A DNA stretch of 64,000 bases from Taudactylus pleione (taxonomy: Eukaryota > Chordata > Amphibia > Anura > Myobatrachidae), in the NCBI GenBank assembly GCA_031769625.1, contig JAUIMM010000213.1, positions 5,661,501-5,725,500 on the forward strand. The letters are read 5' to 3'. Both the position numbers and the translations under genes were made by a program. Numbering within the stretch: position 1 is the first letter of the stretch; each line of letters starts with the position of its first letter. The notes beneath the pieces were generated by a model. That model had not been told where the DNA came from. It searched no databases and saw only the letters and a program-made list of their open reading frames with translations. Of the stretch, positions 33,940-45,156 are shown one piece after another.

Positions 33940-34110
33940 GTCAACCATTCCAATATCGACCTTTTGACCATGTCAACCTTTTGTACCTGTCAATCTTCGT
34001 CCATGTTGACCTACGTATGTCGTCTTTTTGACCATGTCAACCTTTTGTATCTGTCGACCTATTGCCATAGTTGGTGTCGATCTTTTGACTGTATCTAAAT
34101 AGTGTAGATC
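33940..34110. repeat. GTCGAC-type foldback, right arm
   Basis: The inverted counterpart of 30,985-31,150, with TGACCATGTCAACCTTTTGT occurring twice. Confidence 0.7.
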
Positions 34111-34679
34111 TTTTAATCCACGCCCAAGGACGTTTGGGCTACATCTACAAATAACTTTTTCATTCCTAACATTCAGATAGTGACATCACTTGACTTTAAA
34201 TATTATCTATAGTCAAGATAATTGTATTGTTTTGTAATAGGCATCTTATGCTGCATGTACACATAAGGGGGGGTTTACGTGCGTAGGTGATGTGTGTAGA
34301 ATGTAATGGAGAAGGGGAGGGATGGAAGGGATGTGTAAGGGAGGGGGGGCGGTGATTATGTGTGTTGTAATGTGTGGGGATGTTGTGTGGGACGTGGGTG
34401 AAGCTATGTGTATGGTTAATGCTGTGGGTGTAACTTGGGTATGTAGTGTCTAGCTGGATATGGGTGGGTAAATAAGGAAGAAATTAGGCAAATGAGTGTG
34501 GAACCAATCTGTTTATTGGGTGAGTCACAGTGCTCCCCTGGGTTAGTAATAATGTTGGTGGGTGCAATATAATGAGTCTGTGACAATCCTCAGTGGGGAG
34601 TGGGTAGACCCCTTCATGGTGCTCCTTTACGTGCGATCCTTACTTCTGCACGTTCCCCTGCTGGACCTATGGTCTACAG

Positions 34680-35042
34680 CAGGGGTGGGGAACCTGTTTT
34701 CTGCCAAGGGTCATTTTGATATATATAACATTATTCACAGGCCTGGTGCAGGCCATGCCCCCTCTCCGTATGATGTCACAAGGGGCGGGGCCACAATCAC
34801 CGGTGATTACAGCAATGCCCAGAGCATCCTGAGGATGCTCCAGGGAGCTGTAAGGGTGGCGGTGTGACCGTCTGAAGCGTCCTAAGGATGCTCCAGGTGG
34901 CACTGCTGCATAGATTCTGGCTGCAGGCTGCCACTCTGGGCACCCTGCTAGCCAGATGAAGCTAGCAGAAAAAAGCTCAGAGGGCCAGACCAAATGATTC
35001 CGAGGGCCTTATACAGCCCCGGGCCTGAGGTTCCCCACCCTG
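34680..35042. mobile_element. hAT MITE with 8-bp target duplication
   Basis: The ends CAGGGGTGGGGAACCT and AGGTTCCCCACCCTG form the inverted repeat. GTCTACAG is duplicated exactly at 34,672-34,679 and 35,043-35,050. The 8-bp duplication and the CAGGG terminus identify the hAT superfamily. The 363-bp body is non-coding. Confidence 0.92.
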
Positions 35043-35538
35043 GTCTACAGACTTAAGGAAGCGGGACAGATTGAGTGTCAGAATGTTCCAAGACTTATCC
35101 AGTAGGCGGCGTCCCGCACTAGTGTCAATGTCTGCTTACCTACCGGTAGGATTTGTGGTGGTCCACCAGCGGGATGCAGTCCAAACACTACTCCCAGATT
35201 GGTTCTGGGGATAGGCGACCTCCGCGGTCCCGCGGGGTGCTGTCCAGGTGGGTACCAGCTAGTTATTTAGCTGCCTGGTGCTAGGTGTGCGGCACCAATG
35301 CGGCGATGCAGCGACGCCATGTGTAACCATGTCCCACGGTCCTGTATCTGGAGTTGTGGGGTCCCGTCAGGGTGGACAGTACCTAACAGGCATGCAGGTC
35401 TGAGCAGTCCTCTGACAGGTGAGAGCACTCAGTAACAGCAGCTTGTGGTGCTAATAATGGTGGCAGCAGGCCGCGAGTGTGGGTGAGATGGCGGTAAGTT
35501 CCGGTGATTTCAAAGGTGCCGGGGCAGGGTCGCCAACG

Positions 35539-35565
35539 CGTTTCGGCCGGCTGGCCTTTATCAAG
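35539..35565 (-). ncRNA. Hammerhead-like core motif (unverified)
   Basis: On the minus strand: TTGATAAA, a GGCC/GGCC stem with a 4-nt loop, then GAAACG. The first core residue is T where hammerheads have C. Confidence 0.2.
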
Positions 35566-35934
35566 GAGTTACCGAGGTGTTGTGAGCGGCGTCTTAAATG
35601 AGGGACTTCTGGGTATCCCAGTGAGTCACATGTGCGTGACTCAGCAATAGGCGTGCGTGTGGGCGTGGTGAAAGGGAATCCTCTGGCTGATGTGTGGTCG
35701 GGGAGTGTGTCTGGCTACCCTTCCCCATTACATTCCAAGCACATCACCTGGGAGCGCACGTAACCCCCCTTATGTGTACATTCTGCTGATACAGGATCAG
35801 GTACTCCTGTCATATGTTACACAACCCTCTCCCTCTCATTTTCCCCTCCCTTCCCCCGTCGCTTTACATAACACATCCCCCATCTTCACCACATTGTTTG
35901 AGCGTGGCCCACCAGACCATATACTCTAATCTTA

Positions 35935-36817
35935 TGCTGCATACAGACGGGACGATTTTCCTGAATGATATGAACGATAACGATATCGTTCAACGATGAA
36001 TCGTTCATTTTTATGCACTGAACGATCAACCAACGATTCGCGTTCCCGCATGGACGATAAAAATATCTTTCATCGTCCATGCATGCAGGCCAACTTGGAC
36101 GATATCATCAACATTGCCTGTTCAGAGATGCGGCAGGATGACTTCACTGAAAGATATCTTTGAACAATGGGCTCACAAGCGGCCCGATGATTTGCATACG
36201 GGCATGCGCGCGCTTTGCTCTGCGCGTTCGTGAACTAGTCTGTGCGATCGCAGGCCGCTCACTCGCCCAGCAAAGACAGCCCAGTGAAATGAGTGACAGG
36301 AGAGGCCGCTTGTAGGTGGTAACAGGGGCAGGACACTAATAACAGGGGGGGGGGGGGGGGGGGGCCTGGAGGTGCGAACGCAGGCGTGCCTGAGTGTTTC
36401 AACGCCGTTTTAGAGGCGTGCATAATTAACACACAGAGTCATGGTACACGTCACATACCTGTTTTTTACACTGAAGTCCTCGCAATGCTTGCGGTATGGT
36501 AAGGCAACCACAAGCGCTGCGATTGCTTCAGATTGTCCTCGATGTACCAATGTTTTAATACACTTCCTGGAGATGACGTGTGCTGGTGGGCGGCTCTGCC
36601 TGTGCGATTGGGAGTACGCTGGCTGATCGCTAAGACATGGTGGGCGTGCTTATGCCTTGGCGAATGATTGCTTCCCATGGCGTCACTTTGACAAATTTGC
36701 ATACACTGGGGGCGAGCGATCGCATCTAGCGAGAGACTCTGAATGAGGTCCAATATCTTTTGAAAGATATATCTTTCAAGTCGTAGGTGGTACAGATTGT
36801 ACCGTGTGTATGCACCA
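35935..36817. mobile_element. ATCGTT-family MITE, interrupted
   Basis: The left end TGCTGCATACAGACGG and the right end CCGTGTGTATGCACCA are inverted, with TTA on both sides (35,932-35,934 and 36,818-36,820). The interior is rich in ATCGTTC palindromes. The copy at 46,441-46,699, in opposite orientation, shows the uninterrupted form. Here a 583-bp GGGCC-type MITE sits at 36,169-36,751. Confidence 0.8.
36169..36751. mobile_element. GGGCCTGATTCAG-superfamily MITE inside the ATCGTT MITE
   Basis: The right end CTCTGAATGAGGTCC is clear; the left end (GGGCTCAC) is diverged. AAT flanks both sides (36,166-36,168 and 36,752-36,754). It includes a 19-21 bp uninterrupted run of G at about 36,344-36,364. 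Confidence 0.7.
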
Positions 36818-36820
36818 TTA

Positions 36821-37016
36821 GGGGTCTATTTACTAAGCAGTGTTAGGAGACAGAGTGAAAAGTGATAAAAAAAAATAAGGTGCCAGCCAATCAGCTCCCA
36901 ACTGTCATCTCACAGGCTGTGTTTGAAAAATGACAGTTGGGAGCTGATTGGCTGGCACCTTATTTTTTTTATCACTTTTCACTCTGTCTCCTAACACTGC
37001 TTAGTAAATAGACCCC
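36821..37016. mobile_element. Near-perfect palindromic MITE, GGGGTCTATTTACTAAGC ends
   Basis: Arms 36,821-36,908 and 36,930-37,016 are complementary over 87-88 bp, differing only by the length of an A run, with a 21-nt loop. TTA is duplicated (36,818-36,820 and 37,017-37,019), as for PIF/Harbinger-type elements. Non-coding. Confidence 0.93.
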
Positions 37017-37179
37017 TTAGAGTTATGTGACCTTTAGAAAGTTTTTCTGTGGATATAGAACTCTTCAGTACCGATTAGTTAAAGTTTGGCAACTCTTCTA
37101 CCCGAATACACACAACAGAATAAGATTTCCAAATTATGTAAATAAACTTATTTGCCAAACTGTACAATTAAAAACTTAA

Positions 37180-38300
37180 GGGCCTACTTCAGAGATGTAC
37201 GTTAATTAGATGTCAATGCACATCTCCAATGTTTTCATCTCTGCGCCGGAGCCGCACTGCACATGTGCAGATCTGGGTCTGCGAGGTCACTCACAGTGAC
37301 CCAAAAGCAGCAACATGATTGACATGCTGCTGGCATTTGGGGGGAGCAACAGGTAGTGGAAAGGTGGGTGCCAGCCCTGATTTTTGGGATTACCAAAGCC
37401 AGTGGCTGCGTCTTTGGATGCAGCTTCAATGGCACCTGCAGTGTGATTTTCCCGGACATCCCGAGTAACCTGAGCTGTTTTAATTATCTGGGGTATGTAT
37501 TCAACATGCTGCTTGGAACATTACTCAGAGATTCTGGTGCTTGAGGACATGGAAACATACCCCACACCACTGCACAAGCGCCACCATGCTGCACTGTTGA
37601 CACAAAGCAGGATGGACCCATGGTTTTATGTTGTTTACTCCAAATTCTGACCCTACCATCTATCTGCATGTCACACAAAAATCCAGATTCATAAGACCAG
37701 AACATTTTTTCCAATGTAACTGTCCAGGTTTAGCGACTCTGTAGCCTCAATTTCCTTCTCTTAGCTGCCAGGAGTAGTGTGGTCATCTGCTGCTGTAGCC
37801 TATCCACTACTTCATGGTCTAACATGCTCATTTGCATACCACTGTTGTAACACATGGTTATGTGAATTACTGCCACAGTCCTGTCAACTTGTCGTTCACA
37901 GTGAGTATTTATTCAGTGTAATTGACAGTAATGAGCGTTTGGAAGGCAATGGGGAGTGGCAGAAAGGAACACCGGTGTTTCCCGACCGTTTCGAGGGTGT
38001 GTCTTCCCTGCGACTGCAAGTAGGTATGCAAGGAATAAGGCTCCATTGTCTCAATTCCCACGGCCATTCTGCAGGACCATAGACTCACTAAGGTTTACAA
38101 TAATCGACTGATCTGCGACTGATGCGGTGTCTTTGTACGCAGATGCTGCAACATTTTACGCAGACGCTAGCTCACCTGCGGCTACGCAAATCCATCTCAC
38201 TACATCTGCTGGCAGCTGCCAGACTTGCATATTTTCGCATATTAGCTGCGTTCACATACGCAGCTGCGGCAGCATTAGCGTACAACTGTGAATTAGGCCC
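37180..38300. mobile_element. Probable GGGCCTA-type MITE carrying Tc1 debris
   Basis: GGGCCTACTTCAGAGATGTAC at the left and GTACAACTGTGAATTAGGCCC at the right are inverted with four mismatches. The central part is the Tc1-like fragment listed separately, so the pair may be the ends of one element that received an insertion. It could also be two separate copies. Confidence 0.4.
37484..37920 (-). pseudogene. Tc1/mariner-like transposase fragment
   Basis: The minus-strand frame at 37,484-37,714 reads FWSYESGFLC, DGRVRIW and VSTVQHGG...VVWGMF. This is the region around the first catalytic aspartate of another Tc1-like family; that residue is tyrosine here (WSYES for WSDES). Sequence up to 37,920 (TAACACATGGTTATGTGAAT) belongs to the same family in other frames. 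Confidence 0.7.
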
Positions 38301-38395
38301 AATGTCACCTAAATTATATTTCATTCCTATTTCATCTGAACAGCAACTGAACCTCTTTACCATGTCTGCATGATTTTGAGTCGCTGCCTCATGAT

Positions 38396-38634
38396 CATAG
38401 GCGTGCACAGATGCCGGCACAGGAGGTGCCACTTCGCCACTTCCCCCTCTGCCGGGTAATGGACAACCCCGTCCCCACCTCCCAACGGGACATAGACTAC
38501 TCATTTGGATGACCAGGTGAGTCCAGGTAAGAAGTGTATGTCCCGGAGGAAGGGGGGACGGGGTAGTCCATGACCCAGCAGAGGGGGAAGTGCCGAAGTG
38601 GCACCCCTTGTGCCGACACCTGCGCAGGCCTATG
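38396..38634. mobile_element. hAT MITE with 8-bp target duplication
   Basis: CATAGGCGTGC and GCAGGCCTATG are the ends. CTCATGAT is repeated exactly at 38,388-38,395 and 38,635-38,642. The two halves are inverted copies for about 70 bp (GTGCCACTTCGCCACTTCCC and complement). Confidence 0.92.
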
Positions 38635-38884
38635 CTCATGATTGGCCTATTGGATATTTGTATTAATGAGAAGGTGGTTACTGAATGTATATACTACAGT
38701 ATTATTATATTATATCACATTAGGTCTACGTTATAAAGATCTTAGAAGTTGTCTCTGTGTTCCCTAATATGTGTTAAAGCACATTGCTTGTGGATTTATG
38801 CCTTTATTTGATCACAGAATGAGTTCTAATACAGTACTTATCTACAGTATTCAATATATGACCTTTATACAACACACAGTACGT

Positions 38885-39280
38885 TATAAATGGAATCCGG
38901 TCAGAATGTCGACACCAGATTGTCAATAGGTTCTGAGTGTTAACAGTCAGAATGTCGACATGGACTATAGGTCAACAACCTACATGTCAACAGTAAAAAG
39001 TCTTGACATGGTTAAAATGTCGACATTTGACATGTCGACACCAGAATAATGACATTCTTTATTTTAGTTTACTTATTTTCAGGGAGAGTTTAGGGTTAGG
39101 CTAAAATAAGGAAAATAAAATGTATGTAAACATTCTGGTATCGACATGTTAAATGTCAACATTATGAACATGTCGACATTTTAACCATGTCCGCATTTTG
39201 GCTGTCAATCTAAAGACCATGACGACAGAACCTGTTGACATTCTGGTGTCAACATTCTGAATGTCTTCTTTTCATACCAC
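38885..39280. repeat. GTCGAC-type foldback
   Basis: GTCGACA words recur about every 20-30 bp on both sides of a centre containing AGGGTTAGGCTAAAATAAGG. The left (38,895-39,050) and right (39,120-39,270) halves are approximate inverted copies. It is the same family as 30,985 and 33,940. Confidence 0.7.
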
Positions 39281-39432
39281 ATTATAAACTAGCTGGGATA
39301 CCCCGCGTTGCTGGGTTAAATACTGGACCCTGAAGTACACATGCAGCCTTAATTTGTTTCCATTGTCCTCGCCTATAACCCCATTTTATTGATCCTGAAA
39401 AGGACCCCACTGTTTACTAACATGGATGCAAA

Positions 39433-39889
39433 CAGTGGCGTAACTACCGTGGGTGCAAGGGGCATGGCTGCTATGGTGCCAGAACTGCTTCTGTGGCCCG
39501 CCGCTTCCCCTGAACCCAGTCACACACAAGGTGGAACAGTCCAGTCAGGGCCGCCAAGGGGGTGCAGTGTAGCGATCACCGCCACATGTGCCCGGCATCT
39601 ATTCACAGAGAAGGGAGAGCTTGGGGGCAGCCTAGCATGTCCGTAAGTGCCGGGCATGCCCCTAAGAGTAATGAAAGGGGGTGCTTCTTAATTACACACA
39701 CCCTTTTCTCATGGCCATGCCCCCTTTTTGGGCCCACGCCGGAGTGCCTTTTCTCTAGGTCTGGCACCCTGCCCGGCGCCGGACCTAGAGAGTGAACACT
39801 ACAAATGTATGTGGGGGTTTTTTTAAGCTCTATCGAGAAGGCTTTTAAGATCTTGCTATGTGGCACAAAAAGTTCTAGTTACACCCTTG
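39433..39889. mobile_element. hAT-like repeat, CAGTGGCGTAACTA end
   Basis: CAGTGGCGTAACTA at the left and TAGTTACACCCTTG at the right are imperfect inverted repeats flanked by GATGCAAA and CATACAAA (6 of 8 identical). An internal block (AGCTTGGGGGCAGCC...AGTGAACACTA) recurs at 53,045-53,195 and, shortened, at 54,095-54,205. Confidence 0.6.
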
Positions 39890-40446
39890 CATACAAACAC
39901 AGAGGGCTGACTAATATATATGGTCACTAAAGGCCCCCACACACTAAAGATTTTTTGAACGATATGGCATCAGGGGCAAACGCAGGATTTGTAAGGGGGG
40001 GGGGTTCTCAAACAATATAGTTGACCATAGGCGCCTACTAGTGCATTTATAAAGGGAACTTATGCAACCTGTGCAAAGTTATGCAACCTGTGCAAATAGA
40101 CCTATCCCTGATAGGATTATATTTTAACCGCAACATAAAGTGACTCAGTGCAATATAAATAACATATAATCTATGAGTAATTCAGATTTATGAAAAACCA
40201 ATTAAATATATAAAAAGTTAAAACTAGCTTAGGACTTCATATAAAAATATTTAATAAAAGTTTAAGTGAATTTAATATAACAGTTCATTCAATACACATA
40301 AAAACATATAAATATTCAAAAAGGGATAAAAAGATAGTAATAATAAAAGACAATATATAGCAATTCTTTTAAAAAAATCGGATGTCAGCTTATCTTTCAA
40401 TAGTGTTTGGTAGAGTTCATATAGGCAAAAGTAAGGGTCCCAACGA

Positions 40447-40475
40447 GTTTCGTCCTCTTATCCGGACTTCATCAA
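40447..40475 (-). ncRNA. Hammerhead-like core motif (unverified)
   Basis: On the minus strand: TTGATGAA, a GTCC/GGAC stem, then GAAACTCG. It has the same arrangement as the motifs at 5.39 and 29.83 kb, with T for the first core C. Confidence 0.25.
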
Positions 40476-41785
40476 GGGGAGCTGTACTGCTGAGCCATCT
40501 CCATAGATACGCGGAAGCTTCCCATTCAGAGCTCACAGACCAGCCTGATGAGGCAGAGACAAAGCTCTCTGTCTCACTTTAAATAACAAGGAATAATTGT
40601 GTGCTGTGGTGATGGATTGTCCTGGCAGGAGGGGTTTCTAGGTACTCAGAAACCCTCCCTGCGTGCGCTACTGTGCATGAGTCAAAAAGTCTGAGGCCTG
40701 CACAATCTGTAATGTAAAAAGGATACCCCACACAGGTTTTTGGCAGACTGCCAATTTCCACTTGAGCCAGCCACAGAACCCACGTAATTTAGGAATGTCC
40801 CCATTTTTTAGGGATTGTGCGACAGTGTGTGGCCCTGACGAAGTTCAAGCCTAATCCTGGTCAAACTACACCACCATGCCAAATTTGGTGGAGCTAGGTC
40901 CAAAACTCTGGCCGCGCATAAAGGACAAACAGACAGACACACACACTTTCTTGCTTATTATATAGATGCTGCTCTTGTGTTCTACACATACAAGATGCAA
41001 TAAAATATTTTCAGCCTAGAGTGCCAGTGATCCTAAAATCTCCAGCTGATTGCAGATGTAGGGAGTAACAGTAAACATAAGGTAATAAAAATCTTAAACA
41101 TGGGTTGATGCACTGGAATGGAAAACATTTCCCAGGAATAAAGCACAATACAAAGCACATCAATATCTCCACTATTCCGATAGTAGAAATATTTGACCAA
41201 ACAAAATCATATATAGCATAATGACATGCATACCAAGACACGCTGAAATTAATAATGTAAAGTATTTGAGGTCACTTACACACACACACGCTGTTATAAA
41301 ATCTACAGATTTAAATAGCAGGCACTGGCAGATGTTACCAGTTGTTACATCTCACTCATTATGAGCTCTATTAAACGTGGTCTTTCACTGGAGCTCAGGC
41401 TTGGCTGAGCTATCAGGGAGTTACCACTGACAATAGCATGGGGAAGCCTGTTTAATAAGCACAATGTCGGTACATGTACCGTGACAATACTTCATCTGTT
41501 ATTGCTACCTCAGGATAGAGACGGCAGGGAAAAAAAAAAGTAGATGAAAAATAAAAAAAAAACATGTTTATTGGTTGCTACGGTCGGTGTAAATGAACCA
41601 CCTATTTTAAGGAGGAGATGTTAACTCCATGAAATCAAGAGTCTGATTTCCCACACATTTATGGTATTCCTGGGCAAAAATTTAAGTTGATTTAATTATT
41701 CCAGGCCAGCTGCTAGAGAAGACGGGCATTTACTATGTGGCTCAAACTAAAATAATAATAATAAAAAATTAAAAAAAATACTACA

Positions 41786-41877
41786 AACATGTCAATTCTC
41801 ACAGCACTTTGTATAATTACAGTCAGTATATAATACACTGGCTGTCATTAAGCCAGCACAAGTGAGAATTGACATGT
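41786..41877. repeat. Short foldback
   Basis: ACATGTCAATTCTCAC and GTGAGAATTGACATGT are exact inverted copies about 60 bp apart. Confidence 0.8.
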
Positions 41878-41949
41878 CTCTTGTCATCTTATCTCCATGT
41901 CTAGTTATGTTATTTTCACACTGGGACAGAGTAAATATAGGAAATAAGG

Positions 41950-42230
41950 TGATACGTTCAGTATCCAGGCGCTCAGAATACCGGCGCCGGAATCCCGACA
42001 CCTGTCACAATCCCCGAGCCGGCATCCCGAAGGTAAGTAGCGGGACTGGGGTTAGGGTTAGGCACTGGCGTTAGGTTTAGGGAGCAGGGAGGGGGTTGTT
42101 AGGTTTAGGCACCTGGGAGGGTTAGGGTTAGGATAGGGAGAGGGGGTAGGTCAGGCTACCTAATGACAGGTGACTGTATCCTTACCCTGTCGGGATGCTG
42201 GCGTCGAGATTTGGACCTATCCCGGAAATA
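41950..42230. repeat. CGGGAT-type foldback with GGTTAGGGTTAGG core
   Basis: CAGAATACCGGCGCCGGAATCCCGACA on the left has loose inverted partners around 42,188-42,225. The centre holds repeated GGTTAGGGTTAGG. Confidence 0.6.
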
Positions 42231-42805
42231 AGGGTCTCATATAAGGGTACTCACAATCTATTGCCCTTTCAAATGTTTTATGAATAAAGAAGCCCACGGA
42301 ATGCTTCATAGTCCAACTAACACTGCACTCTCCTAATCCCATCAGTCCCTGGTTGATGACGTGGAAACCCTTGGAATGGGCCCAGGAAATATTTGGGGAA
42401 GGACCTTTTTCTCTCAGCAAACTTTTAATTTACGACGCAACCACCATGAGAGTGTTTACATGTCTACATGTGCGAAAAGTCCTGAAGACCCCTATGACGG
42501 ATGCGTTCTCCCGAGTGTACACGGAGCCGCAGCCACAGAGGTTTAGCCGGAGTTCAGAAGGAGACACTGAGCCTGCCATAGACCAGTGCAAGTGTTGATG
42601 GTGGACGCAATGGTGCGCCAATGGTGGAGTGTTTCATACCACTGGCAGAGTTGGTATTGAAAGTGGGCGTCCCAGGGTTTGCACAATCCAGCACACGCTG
42701 GTGCACAAGGGGTAGGCTGAAACTAGCATGTGCATACTGTCGCAGCTGCAACTCTGCAAAAAGCTGCAGCCGCAACAGCGCCTGCCTCTGAATCATAGCC
42801 TTATG

Positions 42806-43222
42806 CTAAGCCCTAACTGAGGGAAACTGCATCTTTGGACGTATGTAAATGCAGCCGGCGGCAACTGTAGTAAAGGGACGTCCATTTCATGCTTATGTGA
42901 TCTGATGCTGCGTGAACATCGATTATCTGAGGAGTAACCCTCAGGTTACTCAGGATGGCCTGGGTCAGTGAAGCTGTGTCGGAAGACCCTGGCCTCGGCA
43001 CGTCTACACGATGGGGCTGACATTCCCCCGTTCTTGTAGAACGTTCCCTGTCAACGCCTCCTCACTGCCCCCAAACAGCTGCCACTGCCAGACTGTCACT
43101 CACCTCACATCAGCAGCCGCACTGCGTCCGACGATGCAGGACCCGATCTGCACATGCGCAATTAAACAAACATCGGAGATGTACGTAAACCATCAGGTTT
43201 GCGGAATCTCTGAAATAGGCCC
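42806..43222. mobile_element. Probable GGGCCTA-type MITE
   Basis: The right end GGAATCTCTGAAATAGGCCC is followed by TAA. The left end is weakly matched. Internal palindromes include GAGGAGTAACCCTCAGGTTACTC. Confidence 0.4.
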
Positions 43223-45156
43223 TAAATCACAAAATAGAAGAATAAGTAGCAAAATTGAGGAAAACGTCCACCTGACGGGAATCGCGCCAGGCGTCTTGAG
43301 CCCCCAAAAAATAGATGTATGAAGACACATCTGTATATCTGTCTAATAAAGGGATACAAGCAACATGCACAGACACTCATTCATACACTCATGCACTGCA
43401 GATTGCAGAAGCTTGCAAGCATGGTTTAGCCAAGTGCAGGTCATCATAAACCTGCAAGACAGGCATGCTATCTCTGCAGGCAGTGAAAGGACCTATGTCC
43501 CTGCTTATGATTGGACAAATGTTAATTGTGTGGCTTAGTCATGAGTCGGTTCTCTGTACTATGAATTGTCCCATTCATGCTGCTGGGAGGAGTCTGTACT
43601 GTGACTGCAGTACAATGTGTTCGCTACCCTTCTGCCAAAGTCACACACAGAACAGTCTACCGTCAAGCATAAGATTTACCCACTGAAAGCAGAGCTATAG
43701 ATACACATTATATCTGTAAACAGACTAATGCTAATCGTAATGTATAGAAATTGGGTATTCACTGTCTGACAGGCAAGTGTCTCCTATTTTCTCTGCCAGC
43801 CAACACTGCAACACAGATAGCTTCTTCAATATGAACTATGAGGGTTATACTCTAAACCTCAGTATTAAAATAGCTCCCTCACAGGTACGGTATATAAAAA
43901 CATAGGTGTTAAAAATTTAATAATATGAATATATATTTACTGAAAAAATTGTAACACTTATTAATTATAATTTTTAGCTTATGCAGTTATTTAAATAATA
44001 ATAATAATTATTGAGTAATCCCCTACAATGCTTCACTAGGCACCAGATTTCATACTGACATTACAGGCCTCTGACAGACTGATAATCCTGAAGTGATGAG
44101 AAACAGAGCCCAAATTCGCAAGCTTCTGTTCTTAGTGCCAGAGCTCAGAGATATGAGAATCAGCTGTTTCTGACCACTTAAGGCTATAAATGATGTGAAG
44201 ACTACATGGACCAATTGATTTTTTTTTTCTCCCACCAACTTCTAGGTTTCTATCTAGTGAGTTTAGTAGTGATGCCCCTAAGCACCATCCTGGCATTTCC
44301 TCATTTCTGTAAACAAGTCTCTGGAACAACTGTCAGACTTTCCCTCTCCCCTGCAATGCCACAGTGCTGAAAGTGAGAGTGTGCAATTTCTCACAGAATG
44401 CATTATCCTTTGTACAAACTGTTCTGGTTTTTATTTATTAAAAAAAATATATATACACAACAGGAAGATTTTCAAATCCCTAAATAAATGGTAGCTTAAT
44501 TTAAAATATTACATTTTTATCAGTAAATTTGTTTCTCTTTTCCTTCTATCACTCTCTAGCATCTGTCAATGTGTATATTTTGCTTGTGATCCTCTGCTAC
44601 TTGGCATCCTGTCTTATTTTTCACAACCCCTCCTTTTAGAGCCCCTAACTCACCTTGGTTCCTCAGATTAAGGTCACACCAGCCGTCTCTCTCCCCCCGC
44701 TGCATGATAGCGGCCCCTGCTCTGGCAGAAATGTGCTACACACAGATTACTAATCTCCCTCTTTCTCAACAAAAAATTACACATCTAAGCTTATATCCTA
44801 CTAGGTCATAAATTAGGTCAGAATCGTTTGAAGCTAATTCAGACACATTCTATCTATTTCACCAACCAGAATGGAGTTATTACATCTTCCACCTCATTAG
44901 GTTTATCATGAACCGTATACACACTTAAACTCATACATATAAATTAGCATTTTTTAAAAAAAAAGAGTATATGGATATGAACACAGTTAATTGCTTATGT
45001 ATGTTATTGGGTTAACTTTCAAAGTAACCTCTGTAAGAACATTCAGAATAACACATTATCTGTATTTTGGGAAATGTACCAGTAAACTTAGGCAAATCCT
45101 GCAGCCCAAAAACACAAACTTCTTTGTAGAAAGGCTCTGCAATACCCCATCATTGG
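43223..45156. other. No gene recognised
   Basis: About 1.9 kb without terminal repeats, domain matches or RNA genes that I can support. This is one of the least repeat-dense stretches and the likeliest place for unique DNA. Confidence 0.35.

Larger units (their letters stand above)
34255..35783. mobile_element. Foldback element containing a hAT MITE
   Basis: ATGTACACATAAGG...GGTGATGTG...GAATGTAATGG at 34,255-34,313 returns inverted at about 35,718-35,783. The interior is GC-rich in its right half and includes a hammerhead-like motif on the minus strand at 35,539-35,565 and the hAT MITE at 34,680-35,042. Confidence 0.6.

Noticed and set aside
36441..36753. Open frames on both strands at 36.4-36.75 kb
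   Set aside because: They are contained in the GGGCC-type MITE nested in the ATCGTT MITE and have no recognisable domain.
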